A DNA stretch of 64,000 bases from assembly GCA_036365145.1 (NCBI GenBank), contig JAEOAD010002279.1, positions 3,653,001 to 3,717,000 on the forward strand, read 5' to 3'. A program made the position numbers and the translations under genes. Each line of letters opens with the position of its first letter. Position 1 is the first letter of the stretch. This document shows positions 27,141 through 40,893 of this stretch, piece after piece. The DNA comes from Orientallactaga sibirica (taxonomy: Eukaryota; Chordata; Mammalia; Rodentia; Dipodidae). Under the pieces are notes generated by a model that ran no database searches, was not told where the DNA came from, and worked only from the letters and a program-made list of their open reading frames with translations.

Positions 27141-27888
27141 GCTCCAGGGCTCTACACACACAAGCTGTGTGATCCTGGGCAAACCATTTGACCTCTCTGT
27201 GTGTCAGGGCAAACACCTCCATCCTTTGGTTACTGTGAGATTCAGTGTAAGAACCCTGTCATGCCCAGATGTGTTTCCCCAGCCAGCTTGTGAGCCTGTT
27301 GGGGTCAGAATGCAGCCCTTCCTCAAGGCCACACCCCCGCAGCAATGTGGGGCCTCCGAGGCTGAAACAAACGCTGTGGGAGTGGAGGGTTGGTGGAGGG
27401 ACGTGGGGGTCCTTAGTGGAGCAGCTGGGGGTGGGGAGATGGATGCAGAGGAAGGGCGGGAGAAGCCGCTATGCACTAGGGGTTTTATTGGGTTTTCATT
27501 AAAATTCCTTCCCGAGGCAAGAGGAGCTGCACCTATAAATAAACAGCATAAATATTTTATCCGGTGCCCAAGTCAGTAAGGTTGGCAAGAGTGGGGAGGG
27601 CAGGCTGAGCTAGACTCACTTAATATGCCCACGGGGTTTTCTCAGGAAGGTGAAGCATAGAAGAGTGCCCAAAGGGAGGGTTGGAGCAATGGAGGAGAGA
27701 GGAAGGCTCCAGCTGAGTGTGCTTGCTCCTGGGAGGGGGAGCTTGGTAGAGAGACCTGGCGGAGGGAGGCCACATGTTTCCCACATGTTCTGTGATGGCT
27801 CACACCATTAATCTTATCAAATATTGTTTTGCATCCAAGGCTGCCCAGGGCGACACTGGCAGGCCCAGGTCTGTCGTCAGATGTATTC
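27141..27888. other. TTC22 intron 1, repeat-free segment
   Basis: Unique sequence of about 750 bp. No exon recognised. Confidence 0.4.
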
Positions 27889-28025
27889 AAGAGGCTGCAG
27901 AGATGGCTTAGTGGTTAAATGCTTGCCTTTGAAGCCTAAGGACCCTGGTTCGAGGCTCGATGCCCCAGTACCCACGTAAGCCAGGTGCACAAGGGGGCGC
28001 ACACATCTGGAGTTCGTTTGCAGCA
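27889..28025 (+). repeat. S1 SINE, 3' truncated
   Basis: Head GAGGCTGCAGAGATGGCTTA. It stops after GTTCGTTTGCAG with no CT tract or tail. Confidence 0.75.
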
Positions 28026-28109
28026 AAGGCCTTCCCGCTGCAACTGCTGCCTCCCTTGGTTCAGTTTCACAAGCATGGGAACTTGTGAACAATGGCCGGA
28101 ATGCCTCAG

Positions 28110-28110
28110 G

Positions 28111-28146
<36 letters not shown>
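28110..28146 (+). repeat. (CA)n microsatellite
   Basis: About 18 CA units, ending about 30 bp before the acceptor of TTC22 exon 2. Confidence 0.95.
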
Positions 28147-28150
<4 letters not shown>

Positions 28151-28176
28151 ACAGCAAGTTCTTCTCTCCTTTCTAG

Positions 28177-28232
28177 ATCCCGATGGAAGAGAAACGAGGC
28201 TGGTACTTCACCATGGCAACTCTCTTCATCAG
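28177..28232 (+). CDS. TTC22: TTC22 coding exon 2
   Basis: 56 bp, phase 0 in and 2 out. Acceptor TCCTTTCTAG, donor GTCAGT. It encodes IPMEEKRGWYFTMATLFI plus two bases of an Arg codon. A CA microsatellite (28110-28146) lies about 30 bp upstream, close to the branch-point region. Confidence 0.93.
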
Positions 28233-28435
28233 GTCAGTCAAGGGGCTGGAGAAGGGTTGGTGATGGTAGGAGACGTGTGGCCTTGGCAACGGGGACTAGA
28301 ACCCAGGCAAACAATGGGGCAGAAGATGGATGGACCCTTGCCATGGCACGGGTCCCACAGGCTCAGGGACTCTACATCAGCACCCTTGGGAGAGCTGGGA
28401 GGGGTGGCCATTGACCATAGCTATTCCTTTCTTTT

Positions 28436-29371
<936 letters not shown>

Positions 29372-29372
<1 letters not shown>

Positions 29373-29628
29373 GGCTGGAGAGATGGCTTAGTGGTTGAGG
29401 CACATGTCTGCGAAGCTGGAGGACCCAGGTTCGATTCTCCAGCTCCCACGTAAGCCAGATGCATGTGGTGGCGCATGAGTCTGGAGTTCGTTTGCAGTTG
29501 ATAGAGACCCTGGCGTGCCCATTCTCTCTCCCTCCTTCTCTCTCTCCCTCTCTCTCTCTCGCTCTCTCTCTCTCTCCCTGTGTGTGTGTGTGTGTGTGTC
29601 TAGTAAATAAATAATTAATTAATTAAAA
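29372..29628 (+). repeat. S1 SINE directly before the array
   Basis: Head GGCTGGAGAGATGGCTTAGT, long CT tract, (GT)n at 29580-29598, tail TAGTAAATAAATAATTAATT. Then AGAGATCCTT leads into the first array module. Confidence 0.85.
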
Positions 29629-29640
29629 AAGAGATCCTTG

Positions 29641-29827
29641 GGCTGGAGAGATGGCTTAGCGATGAAGGTGCCTGCATACTAAGACTAAGAATCCCTGTTC
29701 AATTGATTCTCCAGGTCCCATGTTTGGCCAGATGCAAGTGACACAAGGGCGCAATGCTGCATTTCCCCACAAGGGGGCGAACACATCTAGCGTTCCTTCA
29801 CAATGGCTGAGAGGCTGCTGGCAGGCC

Positions 29828-29865
<38 letters not shown>

Positions 29866-30404
29866 AAAAAAAAAAAAGAGACAGAGATCCTTTAAAGAAA
29901 AGGATTAGGGGGCTGGAGAGATGGCTTAGGGGTTAAGGTGCCTGCCTTTTAAGCCTAAGAACAGTGGTTCCAATCACCAGGTCCCACGTTTAGCCAGATG
30001 CAATGTGATGCAAGGGCGCAATGCCGCGATTGACCACAAGGGGGGGCACACATCTGGATTTCGTTTGCAGCAGCTGAGACACTGCTGGCATGCCATCTCT
30101 GTCTTCCTCTCCCTCTCTCTCTCTGTCTTTCTCTGTGTCTCTCTCCAAAAAATAATAAAAAATTTTAAAAAAAAGGATTAGGGGGCTGGATAGATGGCTT
30201 GGTGGTTAAGCACTTGCTTGTGAAGCCTAAAGACCCTGGTTCAAGGCTCAATTTCTCAGGACCCATGTAAGTCAGATGCACAAATGGGAACATGCATCTG
30301 GAGTTCGTTTGCAGTGGCTGGAGGCCCTGGCATGACCCATTCTTTCTGTCTCTCTCTCCCCTGGCTATTTCTGTATCTTTCTCTCAAATAAAAATCTCAA
30401 ATAG
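29641..30404 (+). repeat. Array unit 0, most diverged edge unit
   Basis: A0 29641-29910, B0 29911-30183, C0 30184-30404. A0 lacks the doubled AATCTCCAGCGGTTCCAATC of the other A modules and reads TTCAATTGATTCTCC instead, so it looks closer to a pre-amplification SINE. Edge divergence of this kind is usual in tandem arrays. Confidence 0.85.
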
Positions 30405-32139
30405 GGCTGGAGAGATGGCATAGGGGTTAAGGCGCCTGCCTTCTAAGCCTAAGAACACTGGTTCCAATCTCCAGCGGTTCCAATCTCCAGGTCCCACGTT
30501 TGGCCAGATGCAAGTGACACAAGGGTGCAATGCTGCACTTCCCCACAAGGGGGGCACACATCTAGAGTTCCTTCACAGTGGCTGAGAGGCTGGTGGCAGG
30601 CCCATTCTATATCTCTCTCTCTCTCTCTCTGACTCCAAAAAAAAAAAAAAAGAGAGAGAGACATCCTTTAAAGAAAAGGATTAGGGGCTGGAGAGATGGC
30701 TTAGGTGTAGGTGCCTGCCTTCTAAGCCTAAGAACACTGGTTCCAATCTCCAGGTCCCACGTTTAGCCAGATGCAAAGTGACACAAGGGCGCAATGCCGC
30801 GATTGACCACAAGGGGCGCACACATCTGGATTTCGTTTGCAGCAGCTGAGACACTGCTGGCGTGCCATCTCTGTCTTCCTCTCCCTCTCTCTTTCTCTCT
30901 GTGTGTCATTCTCCAAAAAATAATAAAAAATTAAAAAAAAAAGGATTAGGGGCTGGAGAGATGGCTTAGTGGTTAAGCACTTGCTTGTGAAGCCTAAAGA
31001 CCCTGGCTCAAGGCTCAATTTCTCAGGACCCATGTAAGTCACATGCACAAATGGGCACATGCATCTGGAGTTCGTTTGCAGTGGCTGGAGGCCCTGGCAT
31101 GCCCATTCTTTCTGTCTCTCTCTCCCCCTGCCTATTTCTGTATCTTTCTCTCAAATAAAAATCTCAATTAGGGCTGGAGAGATGGCTTAGGGGTTAAGGC
31201 GCCTGCCTTCGAAGCCTAAGAACAATGGTTCCAATCTCCAGCAGTTCCAATCTCCAGGTCCCACGTTTGGCCAGATGCAAGTGACACAAGGGCGCAATGC
31301 TGCACTTCCCCACAAGGGGGCGCACACATCTTGAGTTCCTTCACAGTGGCTGAGAGGCTGCTGGCAGTCCATTCTCTATCTCTCTCTCTCTCTCTCTCAA
31401 AAAAGAGAGAGAGAGAGATCCTTTAAAGAAAAGGATTAGGGGGCTGGAGAGCTGGCTTAGGTGTAGGCGCCTGCCTTCTAAGCCTAAGAACACTGGTTCC
31501 AATCCCCAGGTCCCACGTTTAGCCAGATGCAAAGTGACGCACAAGGGCGCAATGCCGCGATTGACCACAAGGGGGCGCACACATCTGGATTTCGTTTGCA
31601 GTGGCTGAGACACTGCTGGCGTGCCATCTCTGTCTTCTCTCCCTCTCTCTCTCTGTCTCTCTCTGTGTCTCTCTCCAACAAATAATAAAAAATTGAATAA
31701 AAAAGGATTAGGGGCTGGAGAGATGGCTTACTGGTTAAGCACTTGCCTGTGAAGCCTAAAGACCCTGGTTCAAGGCTCAATTTCTCAGGACCCATGTAAG
31801 TCAGATGCACAAATGGGCACATGCATCTGGAGTTCGTTTGCAGTGGCTGGAGTCCCTGGCATGCCCATTCTTTCTGTCTCTCTCTCCCCTGCCTATTTCT
31901 ATATCTTTCTCTCAAATAAAAATCTCAAATAGGGCTGGAGAGATGGCTTAAGGGTTAAGGCGCCTGCCTTCTAAGCCTAAGAACACTGGTTCCAATCTCC
32001 AGCGGTTCCAATCTCCAGGTCCCACGTTTGGCCAGATGCAAGAGACACAAGGGCGCAATGCTGCACTTCCCCACAAGGGGGCGCACACATCTAGAGTTCC
32101 TTCACAGTGGCTGAGAGGCTGCTGGCAGGCCCATTCTCT

Positions 32140-32171
<32 letters not shown>

Positions 32172-32700
32172 AAAAAGAGAGAGAGATCCTGTAAAGAAAA
32201 GGATTAGGGGGCTGGAGAGATGGCTTAGGTGTAGGCGCTTGCCTTCTAAGCCTAAGAACACTGGTTCCAATCTCCAGGTCCCACGTTTAGCCAGATGCAA
32301 AGTGACGCAAGGGCGCATTGCCGCGCTTGACCACAAGGGGGCACACACATCTGGATTTCGTTTGCAGCAGCTGAGACACTGCTGGCGTGCCATCTCTGTC
32401 TTCCTCTCCGTCTCTCTCTCTGTCTCTCTCTGTGTCTCTCTCCAATAAATAATAAAAAATTAAAAACAAAGGATAAGGGGGCTGGAGAGATGGCTTAGTG
32501 GTTAATCACTTGCCTGTGAAGCCTAAAGACCCTGGTTCAAGGCTCAATTTCTCAGGACCCATGTAAGTCAGATGCACAAATGGGCACATGCATCTGGAGT
32601 TCGTTTGCAGTGGCTGGAGGCCCTGGCATGCCCATTCTTTCTGTCTCTCTCTCCCCCTGCCTATTTCTGTATCTTTCTCTCAAATAAAAATCTCAAATAG

Positions 32701-33470
32701 GGCTGGAGAGATGGCTTAGGGGTTAAGGCGCCTGCCTTCTAAGCCTAAGAACACTGGTTCCAATCTCCAGCGGTTCCAATCTCCAGGTCCCACGTTTGGC
32801 CAGATGCAAGTGACACAAGGGCGCAATGCTGCACTTCCCCACAAGGGGGCGCACACATCTAGAGTTCCTTCACAGTGGCTGAGAGGCTGCTGGCAGGCCC
32901 ATTCTCTATCTCTCTCTCTCTCTCTGACTCCAAAAAAAAAAAGAGAGAGAGATCCTTTAAAGAAAAGGATTAGGGGCTGGAGAGATGGCTTAGAGGTTAA
33001 GGCGCCTGCCTTCTAAGCCTAAGAACACTGGTTCCAATCTCCAGGTCCCACGTTTAGCCAGATGCAAAGTGACGCAAGGGCGCAATGCCGCGCTTGACCA
33101 CAAGGGGGCGCACACATCTGGATTTCATTTGCAGCAGCTGAGACACTGCTGGCGTGCCATCTCTGTCTTCCTCTCCCTCTCTCTCTCTCTGTCTCTCTCT
33201 GTGTCTCTCTCCAAAAAATAATAAAAAGTTTTTAAAAAAAGGATTAGGGGGCTGGAGAGATGGCTTAGTGGTTAAGCACTTGCCTGTGAAGCCTAAAGAC
33301 CCTGGTTCAAGGCTCAATTTCTCAGGACCCATGTAAGTCAGATGCACAAATGGGCACATGCATCTGGAGTTCATTTGCAGTGGGGGGAGGCCCTGGCATG
33401 CCCATTCTTTCTGTCTCTGGCTCCCCCTGCCTATTTCTGTATCTTTCTCTCAAATAAAAATCTCAAATAG
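32701..33470 (+). repeat. Typical array unit (reference copy)
   Basis: A 32701-32974: S2-like, TTTGGCCAGATGCAAGTGAC, TCTAGAGTTCCTTCACAGTG, CT tract then A run then GA tract. B 32975-33249: S2-like, TTTAGCCAGATGCAAAGTGA, GCAGCAGCTGAGACACTGCT. C 33250-33470: S1-like, GTTAAGCACTTGCCTGTGAA, CAAGGCTCAATTTCTCAGG. RNA polymerase III box B (GGTTCGANTCC) is degraded in all three (GGTTCCAATCT, GGTTCCAATCT, GGTTCAAGGCT). Confidence 0.9.
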
Positions 33471-36400
33471 GGCTGGAGAGATGGCTTAGGGGTTAAGGGG
33501 CCTGCCTTCTAAGCCTAAGAACACTGGTTCCAATCTCCAGCGGTTCCAATCTCCAGGTCCCACGTTTGGCCAGATGCAAGTGACACAAGGGCGCAATGCT
33601 GCACTTCCCCACAAGGGGGCGCACACATCTAGAGTTCCTTCACAGTGGCTGAGAGGCTGCTGGCAGGCCCATTCTCTATCTCTCTCTCTCTCTCTCTGAA
33701 AAAAAAAAAAAAGAGAGAGAGATCCTTTAAAGAAAAGGATTAGGGGGCTGGAGAGATGGCTTAGGGGTTAAGGCGCCTGCCTTCTAAGCCTAAGAACACT
33801 GGTTCCAATCTCCAGGTCCCACGTTTAGCCAGATGCAAAGTGACGCAAGGGCGCAATGCCGCGCTTGACCACAAGGGGGCGCACACATCTGGATTTCGTT
33901 TGCAGCAGCTGAGACACTGCTGGCGTGCCATCTCTGTCTTCCTCTCCCTCTCTCTCTCTGTCTCTCTCTGTGTCTCTCTCCAAAAAATAATAAAAAAAAT
34001 TTAAAAAAAGGATTAGGGGCCTGGAGAGATGGCTTAGTGGTTAAGCACTTGCCTGTGAAGCCTAAAGACCCTGGTTCAAGGCACAATTTCTCAGGACCCA
34101 TGTTAGTCAGATGCACAAATGGGCACATGCATCTGGAGTTCGTTTGCAGTGGCTGGAGGCCCTGGCATGCCCATTCTTTCTGTCTCTCTCTCCCCCTGCC
34201 TATTTCTGTATCTTTCTCTCAAATAAAAATCTCAAATAGGGCTGGTGAGATGGCTTAGGGGTTACCGGGCCTGCCTCCTAAGCCTAAGAACACTGATTTA
34301 AATCTCCAGCGGTTCCAATCTCCAGGTCCCACATTTGGCCAGATGCAAGTGACACAAGGGCGCAATGCTGCACTTCCCCACAAGGGGGGGCGCACATATA
34401 GAGTTCCTTCATAGTGGCCTAGAGGCTGCTGGCAGGCCCATTCTCTATCTCTCTCTCTCTCCCTGATTCCAAAAAAAAGAGAGAGAGAGAGATCCTTTAA
34501 AGAAAAGGATTAGGGGCTGGAGAGATGGCTTAGGAGTAGGGGCCTGCCTTCTAAGCCTAAGAACACTGGTTCCAATCTCCAGGTCCCACGTTTAGCCAGA
34601 TGCAAAGTGACACAAGGGCGCAATGCCACGCTTGACCACAGGGCGGCGGACACATGTGGATTTCGTTTGCAGCAGCTGAGACACTGCTGGCGTGCCATCT
34701 CTGTCTTCCTCTCCCTCTCTCTCTCTGTCTCTCTTTGTGTCTCTCTCCAAAAATAATAAAAAATTTAAAAAAAAGGATTAGGGGGCTGTACAGATGCCTT
34801 AGTGGTTAAGCACTTGCCCGTGAAGCCTAAAGACCCTGGTTCAAGGCTCAATTTCTCAGGACCCATGTAAGTCAGATGCACAAATGGGCACATGCATCTG
34901 GAGTTCGTTTGCAGTGGCTGGAGGCCCTGGCATGCCCATTCTTTCTGTCTCTCTCTCCCCCTGCCTATTTCTGTATCTTTCTCTCAAATAAAAATCTCAA
35001 ATAGGGCTGGAGAGATGGCTTAGGGGTTAACGGGCCTGCCTTCTAAGCCTAAGAACACTGGTTCCAATCTCCAGCGGTTCCAATCTCCAGGTCCCACGTT
35101 TGGCCAGATGCAAGTGACACAAGGGTGCAATGCTGCACTTCCCCACAAGGGGGCGCACACATCTAGAGTTCCTTCACAGTGGCTGAGAGGCTGCTGGCAG
35201 GCCCATTCTCTATCTCTCTCTCTCTCTGACTCCAAAAAAAAAGAGAGAGAGAGATCCTTTAAAGAAAAGGATTAGGGGCTGGAGAGATGGATTAGGGGTT
35301 AGGGGCCTGCCTTCTAAGCCTAAGAACACTGGTTCCAATCTCCAGGTCCCACGTTTAGCCAGATGCAAAGTGACACAAGGGCGCAATGCTGCGCTTGACC
35401 ACAAGGGGCGCACACATCTGGATTTCGTTTGCAGCAGCTGAGACACTGCTGGCGTGCCATCTCTGTCTTCCTCTCCCTCTCTCTCTCTTTCTCTCTCTGT
35501 GTCTCTCTCCAAAAAATAATAAAAAATTAAAAAAAAAAAAAGGATTAGGGGGTTGGAGAGATGGCTTACTGGTTAAGCACTTGCCTGTCAAGCCTAAAGA
35601 CCCTGGTTCAAGGCTCAATTTCTCAGAACCCATGTAAGTCAGATGCACAAATGGGCACATGCATCTGGAGTTCGTTTGCAGTGGCTGGAGGCCCTGGCAT
35701 GCCCATTCTTTCTGTCTCTCTCTCCCCCTGCCTATTTCTGTATCTTTCTCTCAAATAAAAATCTCAAATAGGGCTGGAGAGATGGCTGAGGGGTTAAGGC
35801 GCCTGACTCCAACCCTAAGAACACTGGTTACAATCTCCAGCAGTTCCAATCTCCAGGTCCCACGTTTGGCCAGATGCAAGTGACACAAGGGCGCAATGCT
35901 GCACTTCCCCACAAGGGGGCGCACACATCTAGAGTTCCTTCACAGTGGCTGAGAGGCTGCTGGCAGGCCCATTCTCTATCTCTCTCTCTCTCTCTCTGAC
36001 TCCAAAAAAAGAGAGAGAGAGAGATCCTTTAAAGAAAAGGATTAGGGGGCTGGAGAGATGGCTTAGGTGTAGGCGCTTGCCTTCTAAGCCTAAGAACACT
36101 GCTTCCAATCTCCAGGTCCCACGTTTAGCCAGATGCAAAGTGACGCAAGGGCGCAATGCCGCGCTTGACCACAAGGCGGCGCACACATCTGGATTTCGTT
36201 TGCAGCAGCTGAGACACTGCTGGCGTGCCATCTCTGTCTTCCTCTCCCTCTCTCTCTCTCTCTCTCTGTGTCTCTCTCCAAAAAAATAATAAAAAATTTA
36301 AAAAAAAGGATTAGGGGCTGGAGAGATGGCTTAGTGGTTAAGCACTTGCCTGTGAAGCCTAAAGACCCTGGTTCAAGGCTCAATTTCTCAGGACCCATGT

Positions 36401-36743
36401 AAGTCAGATGCACAAATGGGCACATGCATCTGGAGATCGTTTGCAGTGGCTGGAGGCCCTGGCATGCCCATTCTTTCTGTCTCTCTCTCCCCCTGCCTAT
36501 TTCTGTATCTTTCTCTCAAATAAAAATCTCAAATAGGGCTGGAGAGATGGCTTAGGGGTTAAGGCGCCTGCCTTCTAAGCCTAAGAACACTGGTTCCAAT
36601 CTCCAGCGGTTCCAATCTCCAGGTCCCACGTTTGGCCAGATGCAAGTGACACAAGGGCGCAATGCTGCACTTCCCCACAAGGGGGGCACACATCTAGAGT
36701 TCCTTCACAGTGGCTGAGAGGCTGCTGGCAGGCCCATTCTCTA

Positions 36744-36775
<32 letters not shown>

Positions 36776-37491
36776 AAGAGAGAGAGAGATCCTTTAAAGA
36801 AAAGGATTAGGGGGCTGGAGAGATGGCTTAGGTGTAGGCGCCTGCCTTCTAAGCCTAAGAACACTGGTTCCAATCTCCAGGTCCCACGTTTAGCCAGATG
36901 CAAAGTGACGCAAGGGAGCAATGCCGCGCGGCGCACACATCTGGATTTCGTTTGCAGCAGCTGAGACACTGCTGGCGTGCCATCTCTGTCTTCCTCTCCC
37001 TCTCTCTCTCTGTCTCTCTCTGTGTCTCTCTCCAAAAAATAATAAAAAATTAAAAAAAAAAAAGGATTAGGGGGCTGGAGAGATGGCTTAGTGGTTAAGC
37101 ACTTGCCTGTGAAGCCTAAAGACCCTGGTTCAAGGCTCAATTTCTCAGGACCCATGTAAGTCAGATGCACAAATGGGCACATGCATCTGGAGTTCGTTTG
37201 CAGTGGCTGGAGGCCCTGGCATGCCCATTCTTTCTGTCTCTCTCTCCCCCTGCCTATTTCTGTATCTTTCTCTCAAATAAAAATCTCAAATAGGGCTGGA
37301 GAGATGGCTTAGGGGTTAAGGCGCCTGCCTTCTAAGCCTAAGAACACTGGTTCCAATCTCCAGCGGTTCCAATCTCCAGGTCCCACGTTTGGCCAGATGC
37401 AAGTGACACAAGGGCGCAATGCTGCACTTCCCCACAAGGGGGCGCACACATCTAGAGTTCCTTCACAGTGGCTGAGAGGCTGCTGGCAGGC

Positions 37492-37534
<43 letters not shown>

Positions 37535-37764
37535 AAAGAGAGAGAGAGATCCTTTAAAGAAAAGGATTAGGGGCTGGAGAGATGGCTTAGGGGTTAAGGC
37601 GCCTGCCTTCTAAGCCTAAGAACACTGGTTCCAATCTCCAGGTCCCACGTTTAGCCAGATGCAAAGTGACGCAGGGCGCAATGCCGCGCTTGACCACAAG
37701 GCGGCGCACACATCTGGATTTTCGTTTGCAGCAGCTGAGACACTGCTGGCGTGCCATCTCTGTC

Positions 37765-37799
<35 letters not shown>

Positions 37800-38265
37800 C
37801 TCTCTCCAAAAAATAATAAAAAAAAAAAAAAAAAAAAGGATTAGGGGGCTGGAGAGATGGCTTAGTGGTTAAGCACTTGCCTGTGAAGCCTAAAGACCCT
37901 GGTTCAAGGCTCAATTTCTCAGGACCCATGTAAGTCAGATGCACAAATGGGCACATGCATCTGGAGTTCGTTTGCAGTGGCTGGAGGCCCTGGCATGCCC
38001 ATTCTTTCTGTCTCTCTCTCCCCTGCCTATTTCTGTATCTTTCTCTCAAATAAAAATCTCAAATAGGGCTGGAGAGATGGCTTAGGGGTTAAGGCGCCTG
38101 CCTTCTAAGCCTAAGAACACTGGTTCCAATCTCCAGCGGTTCCAATCTCCAGGTCCCACGTTTGGCCAGATGCAAGTGACACAAGGGCGCAATGCTGCAC
38201 TTCCCCACAAGGGGGCGCACACATCTAGAGTTCCTTCACAGTGGCTGAGAGGCTGCTGGCAGGCC

Positions 38266-38315
<50 letters not shown>

Positions 38316-40855
38316 CCAAAAAAAAAAAAGAGAGAGAGAGATCCTTTAAAGAAAAGGATTAGGGGGCTGGAGAGATGGATTAGGGGTTAAGGCGCCTGCC
38401 TTCTAAGCCTAAGAACACTGGTTCCAATCTCCAGGTCCCACGTTTAGCCAGATGCAAAGTGACACAAGGGCGCAATGCCGCGCTTGACCACAAGGCGGCG
38501 CACACATCTGGATTTCGTTTGCAGCAGCTGAGACACTGCTGGCGTGCCATCTCTGTCTTCCTCTCCCTCTCTCTCTCTGTCTCTCTCTGTGTCTCTCTCC
38601 AAAAAATAATAAAAAATAAAAAAAAAAAAAGGATTAGGGGGCTGGAGAGATGGCTTAGTGGTTAAGCACTTGCCTGTGAAGCCTAAAGACCCTGGTTCAA
38701 GGCTCAATTTCTCAGGACCCATGTAAGTCAGATGCACAAATGGGCACATGCATCTGGAGTTCGTTTGCAGTGGCTGGAGGCCCTGGCATGCCCATTCTTT
38801 CTGTCTCTCTCTCCCCTGCCTATTTCTGTATCTTTCTCTCAAATAAAAATCTCAAATAGGGCTGGAGAGATGGCTTAGGGGTTAAGGCGCCTGCCTTCTA
38901 AGCCTAAGAACACTGGTTCCAATCTCCAGCGGTTCCAATCTCCAGGTCCCACGTTTGGCCAGATGCAAGTGACACAAGGGCGCAATGCTGCACTTCCCCA
39001 CAAGGGGGGGCACACATCTAGAGTTCCTTCACAGTGGCTGAGAGGCTGCTGGCAGGCCCATTCTCTATCTCTCTCTCTCTCTCTGACTCCAAAAAAAAAA
39101 GAGAGAGAGAGATCCTTTAAAGAAAAGGATTAGGGGCTGGAGAGATGGCTTAGGGGTTAAGGCGCCTGCCTTCTAAGCCTAAGAACACTGGTTCCAATCT
39201 CCAGGTCCCACGTTTAGCCAGATGCAAAGTGACGCAAGGGCGCAATGCCGCGCTTGACCACAAGGGGGCGCACACATCTGGATTTCGTTTGCAGCAGCTG
39301 AGACACTGCTGGCGTGCCATCTCTGTCTTCCTCTCCCTCTCTCTCTCTGTGTCTCTCTCCAAAAAATAATAAAAAATTTAAAAAAAAAGGATTAGGGGGC
39401 TGGAGAGATGGCTTAGTGGTTAAGCACTTGCCTGTGAAGCCTAAAGACCCTGGTTCAAGGCTCAATTTCTCAGGACCCATGTAAGTCAGATGCACAAATG
39501 GGCACATGCATCTGGAGTTCGTTTGCAGTGGCTGGAGGCCCTGGCATGCCCATTCTTTCTGTCTCTCTCTCCCCCTGCCTATTTCTGTATCTTTCTCTCA
39601 AATAAAAATCTCAAATAGGGCTGGAGAGGTGGCTGGCGGTTAAGGCACCTGACTTTATGCCTAAGAACACTGGTTCCATTCTTGAGCGGTTCCAATCTCC
39701 AGGTCCCACGTTTGGCCAGATGCAAGTGACACAAGGGCACAATGCTGCACTTCCGCACAAGTGGGGGCACACATCTAGAGTTCCTTCACAGTGGCTGAGA
39801 GGCTGCTGGGAGGCCCATTCTCTATCTCTCTCTCTTTCTCTGACTACAAAAAAAAAAAAAACAGAGAGGGAGTTCCTTTAAAGAAAAAGATTAGGGGGCT
39901 GGAGAGATGGCTTAGTGGTTAAGGCGCCTGCCTTCTAAGCCTAAGAACACTGGTTCCAATCTCCAGGTCCCACGTTTAGCCAGATGCAAAGTGACGCAAG
40001 GGCGCAATGCCGCGCTTGACCACAGGGCGGGTCACACATCTGGATTTCCTTTGCAGCAGCTGAGACACTGCTGGCCTGCCATCTCTGTCTTCCTCTCCCT
40101 CTCTCTCTCTGTCTCTCTCTGTGTCTCTCTACAAAACATAATAAAAATTTAAAAAAAAAATGTTAGGGGCTGGAGAGATGGCTTATTGGTTAAGCACTTG
40201 CCTGTGAAGCCTAAAGACCCTGGTTCAAGGCTCAATTTCTCAGGACCCATGTAAGTCAGATGCACAAATGGGCACATGCATCTGGAGTTCGTTTGCAGTG
40301 GCTGGAGGCCCTGGCATGCCCATTCTTTCTGTCTCTCTCTCCCCCCTGCCTATTTCTGTATCTTTCTCTCAAATAAAAATCTCAAATATGGTGGGGAGAG
40401 ATGGCTTAGGGGTTAAGGCGCCTGCCTTCTAAGCCTAAGAACACTGGTTCCAATCTCCAGCGGTTCCAATCTCCAGGTCCCACGTTTGGCCAGATGCAAG
40501 TGACACAAGGGCGCAATGCTGCACTTCCCCACAAGGGGGCACACATCTAGAGTTCCTTCACAGTGGCTGAGAGGCTGCTGGCAGGCCCATTCTCTCTCTC
40601 TCTCTCTCTCTCTCTGACTCCAAAAAAAGAGAGAGAGAGAGATCCTTTAAAGAAAAGGATTAGGGGGCTGGAGAGATGGCTTAGGGGTTAAGGCGCCTGC
40701 CTTCTAAGCCTAAGAACACTGGTTCCAATCTCCAGGTCCCACGTTTAGCCAGATGCAAAGTGACTCAAGGGCGCAATGCGCGCTTGACCACAAGGGGGCG
40801 CACACATCTGGATTTCGTTTGCAGCAGCTGAGACACTGCTGGCGTGCCATCTCTG

Positions 40856-40893
<38 letters not shown>

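Noticed and set aside
28208..28221. ACCATGGCAAC inside TTC22 exon 2, resembling half of an X-box
   Set aside because: It encodes the conserved TMAT residues and lies 12 kb from the promoter. The similarity is explained by coding.
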